51,795 nt of DNA from Schoenoplectus triqueter (lineage: Eukaryota > Streptophyta > Magnoliopsida > Poales > Cyperaceae), in the NCBI GenBank assembly GCA_964058805.1, contig CAXKVV010002162.1:1-51795 (forward strand). Reading direction: 5' to 3'. A program made the position numbers and the translations under genes. How positions within the stretch are numbered: the stretch's first letter is position 1; each line of letters starts with the position of its first letter. The notes under the pieces were generated by a model. That model saw nothing but the letters and a program-made list of their open reading frames with translations, was not told the origin of the DNA and searched no databases. Shown in pieces: positions 49,201-51,795 of the stretch.

Positions 49201-51729
49201 TTTATTCTGGACCTTGTCCTTCCCTTTATCGGAATCCTTGGGAGCCTGTCTCTCGGGTATATAAGTCCCGGACCGGAGCACGGCTTTACATTCTTCATTT
49301 TTGGTCCCAGAGGTGCTTGCTTCTCCTTCATCATTCGGGAAGAACATCTCCTCTAATGTTGGCATATCTTCGTCGTGAGAAGAATATACCATATTGCACG
49401 AAGCACCCCAGATCTCTTCGCTTTCTTCTTTATTTATTTCTTCATTCACATTTTCCTTCTTTTGACCTAGGGTTAGCTTCTCCCAATCTTCTTTGGAGAT
49501 GAAATGTTGAAGGGTGATCGCCTCGGGACTGCCCTGCTCATATTCTTCAATTTTATTCTTTCTGGACTTGTTGTTTCTATGCTTCTTTTTCTTCTTAAGA
49601 ACCTGGTTTTGGCTCTGGTTCACCTTATAATGTACCCTGAGTTTTGGTGGGACCACTGGCGTGATATCGTCCTTCCATTTCATGCCAGGTTCTTTCTTAA
49701 GGGCTTTAAGCATTTTAATTGATTTCTTCGATAAGTGCGTAGTCCATTGCTCTTCTTGGTCTTCGCTTAACTGGCCCGGGACTTTCTCTTCCTCGTGAGA
49801 GATCGTGTTGGCCTGCTCATGGGCTGATGGGCTTTGCAAGAACCCTTTTGGTAAAGTAATTTCACCGTTTTTATACGCCTTCTCGACCCAATCTTTGAAG
49901 ACCCAGCAATCTTCGATTGAGTGCCCTATTATTCTGTGGTATGGGCAGAAGTTGGGTTCGTCCGATTTATCGGCATCTTCCGGGCGTTTACTGGCCGGCA
50001 GGGTTAGGCCATTCTTCAGTGCCCCTCTGAAGATTTGGGCAACTTTATCTTTTCTGAAGGAGTACGGTTTAGATTTCTTTTGTTTAAGGGATTCAAAACT
50101 CCGTGAACTCCCTCCTGGGTTGGGCCTGGGTCCCTTATTATAATTGTTGCCATTTGTGCTACTACTGCCGCCTTGGGTGTCTGCATTGGCAACCATCTTA
50201 TCCTTTAACGAGGTGAATGCCACTTTGGTTTCAGCTCGGGCTCCTCGTTGCGGCCTATTATTCATGAAGTTCGGCACGGTGTGTGGTGACATCCTTTCCA
50301 TATTGGATACCGATCTGAGCAAGTCTTTAAACGTGTTGACCTTTGTCACACCAAGAAGCATGCCCATCCACCCGTCAATGTTCTTCATGATTAGGTTGAC
50401 GGCCTCATCTTCGGTTAATGTGCGGTCGCATTTGATGCTGAGGTTCCGCCATCTATTGATAAAATCTGTCATTGACTCCCCTTTCTTGGGTTTAGTGCTT
50501 GCCAGATCGGCTATGTTTATCTTATCAGACACCATGACAAATCGTGCCCTAAACGAGTCCGCCATCTCGTCCCAGGTCCTGATGCTGTTGTTTTCCAGTG
50601 AATAGTACCATTGGAAGGCGGTTCCCACCAAGCTTTGAGGGAATTGTCTTAACAACAGTGCATCATTGCCGCCCGTGTTGCCGCACGAGGCTACAAAGTG
50701 GGCCAGGTGTTGTTCGGGGTTTAGGTCTTTATTGCCTTCCCCGGAGAAGGTCCTGAAACGGGGGATCACATACCCTTTAGGATATTCTTCTAAATCATAT
50801 ATGGCAGGGTATGGATGTCCACAGTTTTTGACAGGAGGGATAGCGTATCCACCTCCAGCTATTTGCATTTGCTGGGCAATCATGGCCTGAATTTCTTTCC
50901 GGGATATTCCCGTTGGTTCAGCCTCCACATCTATTGTTCTATGTGGATGGGGTTTAGAATCGACCGGTTGTTTCCCCTTATGATTGCTTTTGGTACTGTG
51001 GACCCCTTCTTGACGGGAGCTACCAGCTTTGAAATTGGCGTCTTGTGATTCCTGTAATGACTTGACCGCCTTAATCAGTTCTTCATTCTGCTTCAGCATG
51101 GTAGCGATTAGCTCCCGTTGCCTAATCAGCTCTTCGTCCCGTGCCTCGATGTGGCCTTTCAATATTTCTATTTCATCGATAGGCATCTCGGGACGTGTTT
51201 CAACGTCATCTTCATTGTTGAAAAGGTCAGGGTTTTCGTTGTGGTCTTCCCCTTCCCTGCTATTACCTTCGGGGTTGACTCTCTTGGGTGGTCTCCCTTT
51301 TCTACCATTATTCTTATTGGTATTGGTGACGTGAGCTTGATTAGGCGGGGACTGGTCGTCCTGGACCATATTCACCTCACCATCAGTATCTGGATCGGTA
51401 TCGTAGCTTATACTGATGGTGTTAACTGAGAAGTGCTCTTCATAGCGAGCGGTTCTTCTCTTCTTCTTTGCTTGGTCAGGGGCAGTTATTTTTAAACTAT
51501 TGAGTGGTATTCTCGAGCCTAATCGGCTGAATACACTCTTCTGGCCTAAGCGGCTGAACACGCTCTCGGGCGGAGCGTTGGACCTGCCGGCCTTGCTGGG
51601 CTGGGCTTGAGATTGGGGCTTTATTGGCTGGGAACCCTTCGGGACCCACACCTGCTGGGTGCTAGGTGTTGCCTTTGGTGTAAACCTCCTTGGGTGTGGA
51701 GTGGAGGCAATGGCTTGCGGCTGAGCCAT
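43264..51729 (-). CDS. Tat/Ogre-type Gypsy gag-pol polyprotein, intact
   Basis: This is one frame of 2,821 codons. Residues ~316-470 are the gag core (IPRFRTFSGEG, WYYSLENNSIRTWDEM). A C-x2-H-x4-H-x4-C type zinc motif CPYHRIIGHSIEDC follows near 595. Retropepsin has VDAGSSINIMP with Asp 960. An acidic repeat region lies at ~1105-1240, a coiled-coil stretch near 1300, then a second zinc motif CPYHRILGHTIEEC near 1421 and a GLGYN patch near 1650. Reverse transcriptase spans ~1767-2010 with YVDD at 1929. The first RNase H (~2075-2190) has lost its usual first acidic residue (TTALDGSLGALL). The second, archaeal-like RNase H (YFDGASS from ~2224, NNEAEYEAL, GDSQLIINQI, EADALAKLA) keeps its acidic residues. 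Integrase has HSGLCGAH...CRMC, then Asp 2540, Asp 2601 and Glu 2637 (exactly 35 between the last two). Such length is well above the ~1,500-1,900 common for Tat pol genes. Ogre elements splice an intron between PR and RT; here the frame is open throughout. The ATG at 51729 is the first Met of the frame. Confidence 0.95.
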   Translation of the reverse strand: MAQPQAIASTPHPRRFTPKATPSTQQVWVPKGSQPIKPQSQAQPSKAGRSNAPPESVFSRLGQKSVFSRLGSRIPLNSLKITAPDQAKKKRRTARYEEHFSVNTISISYDTDPDTDGEVNMVQDDQSPPNQAHVTNTNKNNGRKGRPPKRVNPEGNSREGEDHNENPDLFNNEDDVETRPEMPIDEIEILKGHIEARDEELIRQRELIATMLKQNEELIKAVKSLQESQDANFKAGSSRQEGVHSTKSNHKGKQPVDSKPHPHRTIDVEAEPTGISRKEIQAMIAQQMQIAGGGYAIPPVKNCGHPYPAIYDLEEYPKGYVIPRFRTFSGEGNKDLNPEQHLAHFVASCGNTGGNDALLLRQFPQSLVGTAFQWYYSLENNSIRTWDEMADSFRARFVMVSDKINIADLASTKPKKGESMTDFINRWRNLSIKCDRTLTEDEAVNLIMKNIDGWMGMLLGVTKVNTFKDLLRSVSNMERMSPHTVPNFMNNRPQRGARAETKVAFTSLKDKMVANADTQGGSSSTNGNNYNKGPRPNPGGSSRSFESLKQKKSKPYSFRKDKVAQIFRGALKNGLTLPASKRPEDADKSDEPNFCPYHRIIGHSIEDCWVFKDWVEKAYKNGEITLPKGFLQSPSAHEQANTISHEEEKVPGQLSEDQEEQWTTHLSKKSIKMLKALKKEPGMKWKDDITPVVPPKLRVHYKVNQSQNQVLKKKKKHRNNKSRKNKIEEYEQGSPEAITLQHFISKEDWEKLTLGQKKENVNEEINKEESEEIWGASCNMVYSSHDEDMPTLEEMFFPNDEGEASTSGTKNEECKAVLRSGTYIPERQAPKDSDKGKDKVQNKGKEVENPSKNPERTRSTGEEYNVLAHLRKIPALLSIFDALMMSQDLREVLIQALQDPEKYKSYFVEQNMQEALFTAKRAACINFTDDDLLIGTVDHNRPLYITGNCGGQKIGRILVDAGSSINIMPLKTLKTITLDVKNLSDEKVIIHGFNQNSQKALGAITLNLQCGSLKAPTKFYVIDAETSYRALLGRPWLHSNQVIPSTLHQCLKYIENGKQKRIDGDVKPFGVHEIKFNDAQYFLPKSAVAPSRPMTKAGQKPFNKGPKFDTSSGEEEEVKFNIKPRGARAQRPGRKSGEEATFRFKQVAAYKAQIKPSEINASDSEEEVIFNFRPANTPQIQIIEATSGEDSEDSNNSGDTTSGEESGHDRQPWEEESDEEIIYHILKKPYKGPETDNESEESFMINAGPGSGRDNPVRPRPINEERSWRENFEGRVWNAIDEIRHQVENNRREVSEQWEVMQDIKTQHNEIMVMIENLQTAIYNSELLKEVTSEPRSGTPERQAPDSGKRVIVIVDESKGEEMKAKQPTVMQTLKVKKSKPYSFLKNKTARIFEQALKSGLTLPVCKRPADIERAGEGEFCPYHRILGHTIEECWVFKDLIEEGHRNGTIQLPKSFQQDPAPHNLNNKGKGVAYTISHTPVPSKPKAARRKPIKEIYRSNSVMNIEIEEEMAALEITVVPERHFKDLIPREVNHIQTLKTFVVPAKVERLKGKIIIHKAIIFYQSDSTQSLKNPDHNTWKKWVIEQESENATSGDVASHPFGKELYKLAKRAKCLRDISKAEAKRFDELWNGGQNKVLGLDGKIKYTRGLGYNCDDAACFEGSLDEYRMKESCCMTSVEMPDNKTEEDNTPVLKNALKQLEKEPNTVDELAEINLGTEEDPRPTFISASLPEEVADKLKTFLKNYMDCFAWSYKEMPGLDPNVAVHYLKIDPTFKPIKQAPRRMRIELEEKVVEETKKLIDAGFIREEETPEWVASIVPVKKKNGQIRICVDFRDLNKACPKDDFPLPVTEIIIDHTSSYEVFSFMDGYAGYNQIKMAPEDERHTAFRTPIGIYCYKVMPFGLKNAGATYQRAMTKIFDDLIHKIVECYVDDLVIKAMSYEEHLQYLEVVFNRLREHALKLNPLKCAFMVSSGKFLGFVVRHRGIEIDPGKIKAITELSPPKNLKQLRSLQGQLAYIRRFIANLSGKIQPFTRLTKKNIPFKWDGECQRAFEEIKAYLLNPPVLAAPIPGKELILYTTALDGSLGALLAQENQDGNQNALYYLSRMMVGAEHGYSPIEKHCLALIFAVKKLRHYMLAHKIILISKVDPLKYLMTRPMLTERLAKWAIILTEFDITYTPQKAIKGQALADFLAAHPIQDDSPLKCDFPDEETLHVEEGDPIWELYFDGASSIKPIAGPGVPTVRAGAGLVFVTPEGGIIRHSLALTEPCTNNEAEYEALIAGLELSLELEIKAVRIFGDSQLIINQIIGEYKVLKPELIQYHQKAMELMKKIPYVSIEKVTKAVNGEADALAKLAKELGEPTEPEIHIIVRNRRPLSLCQITDDAINENAGLEKMECQEAMITEDDDWRQPFIEYFRHGTLPKDKRIADQLRKRVLRYAYVGNTLYRRSYDQLWLRCVSGPEAGQVMKEVHSGLCGAHQSGPKMKLKIKRMGYYWPTMVADCEEHAKKCRMCQIHGPFIHQAPNPLHPTVASWPFNMWGTDIVGPIDPPTSRGHRFILAATDYFTKWAEAVPLKEVKASDVVKFFKTHILYRFGTPQRIISDNGTAFKSSKVYALAEQFNIDWRFSSIYNPRANGLAEAFNKTLINIMKKTVDGNQRDWDNRLQEALWAYRTTYRTPTQATPYSLAFGVEAVLPLEVELPSLRVAMQNDMTMDECQQLRLDELDAMDEKRLIAQQNLEIYQAKMARAYDKMARVRAFQQGELVLVLKRPIIGRHIGPKFSPNWEGPYVIEKVYEGGAYQLIDHEGERPMPPINGRYLKKYYT

Positions 51730-51751
51730 GCCTTGAGATTGGTTAGGGCGG

Positions 51752-51786
51752 GAGACGTATCGTCTCGACCTAGCGTTCTTAACGCT
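51752..51786 (-). other. Two adjacent perfect short hairpins just upstream of gag
   Basis: GAGACGTATCGTCTC at 51752-51766 (6-bp arms, TAT loop) and AGCGTTCTTAACGCT at 51772-51786 (6-bp arms, CTT loop) lie five bases apart, 23-57 bases before the gag ATG. In the genomic RNA they would form two consecutive stem-loops, a position where packaging or dimerisation signals of LTR elements usually lie. The function is inferred. Confidence 0.6.
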
Positions 51787-51795
51787 CTTCCTCTG

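Larger units (their letters stand above)
28549..51795 (-). mobile_element. Giant Tat/Ogre-type Ty3/Gypsy retrotransposon (incomplete at right edge)
   Basis: A minus-strand gag-pol, an antisense PMD gene downstream of integrase, and a long repeated LTR-like region at the low-coordinate side together fit one Tat-lineage element of more than 23 kb. Evidence for Tat/Ogre is the second RNase H between RT-RH and integrase, the element size and the antisense gene position. The left end is set at TGTGCGACCC (28549), where the Copia leader stops. If correct, the candidate target duplication is ACCTC (28544-28548). The 5' LTR and primer site lie beyond 51795. The intact 2,821-codon frame suggests recent activity. 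Confidence 0.75.

Noticed and set aside
43324..51429. Many plus-strand frames of 60-160 codons opposite gag-pol
   Set aside because: They are shadows of the long minus-strand frame, have no recognisable domains and no splice or start context.
1..51795. CRISPR arrays, bacterial operons, riboswitches
   Set aside because: The DNA is plant nuclear; repeats present are transposon parts, microsatellites or minisatellites without spacer regularity.

Overview
The window is nuclear DNA of a flowering plant, most likely a eudicot with a large, repeat-rich genome. Coding exons are split by AT-rich GT-AG introns. The host genes belong to plant families, and the rest is plant-type transposons: Tat/Ogre Gypsy, Tork/Tnt1-like Copia, a small non-autonomous LTR element, hairpin MITEs and an Au-type SINE. 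There is no sign of bacterial, organellar or viral gene organisation.

Layout. (1) 1-9.4 kb: a plus-strand host gene for a RING plus PHD finger protein of the At4g10930/PHRF1 type. Its 13 coding exons join without a frame break to about 1,076 codons. Intron 3 (2280-3421) carries a hairpin MITE that was itself hit by a 5'-truncated Au SINE; the 17-bp target duplication is perfect. (2) 9.4-11.2 kb: a ~950-bp fold-back element with an (AT)n core. (3) 11.2-22.1 kb: a minus-strand malectin-LRR receptor kinase gene of 13 exons. Its kinase part is decayed: catalytic-loop Lys and Asn are lost, the activation loop is shortened, and the last splice junction is out of frame. Its introns hold a cluster of hairpin MITEs, most of them bordered by (TA)n runs, and a complete 1.77-kb LTR element with no coding capacity (TSD GCTGT). 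(4) 22.1-24.1 kb: intergenic. (5) 24.1-28.5 kb: a minus-strand Copia element with one long gag-pol frame closed by two nonsense codons. Its 5' LTR and primer site are missing because (6) a giant Tat/Ogre-type Gypsy element, also minus strand, starts at about 28,549 and runs past the right edge of the window.

The Tat/Ogre element is the centre of interest. Its 3' side begins with a tandem pair of ~2.4-kb repeats (28.5-33.4 kb). Its gag-pol is one unbroken 2,821-codon frame (43,264-51,729) with gag, protease, RT, a degenerate RNase H, an intact second RNase H and a DD35E integrase. The gag zinc motif occurs twice in it. Between integrase and the LTR-like region, on the opposite strand, lies a second gene (about 38.1-41.5 kb). 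It has six exons and five phase-1 GT-AG introns, codes for a plant mobile domain (PMD) protein with a coiled-coil C-terminus, and has a TATA-like, G-box and GGGCCCAC-rich region in front of it. Cellular PMD proteins (MAIN, MAIL1) act in transposon silencing and gene expression, so an intact, intron-bearing antisense PMD gene aboard an apparently young retrotransposon is the best candidate here for an undescribed system.

Limits: exon borders come from splice motifs and reading phase only. LTR ends of the Copia and Tat/Ogre elements cannot be fixed because their partner LTRs lie outside the window. Family names rest on motif recognition without database searches.
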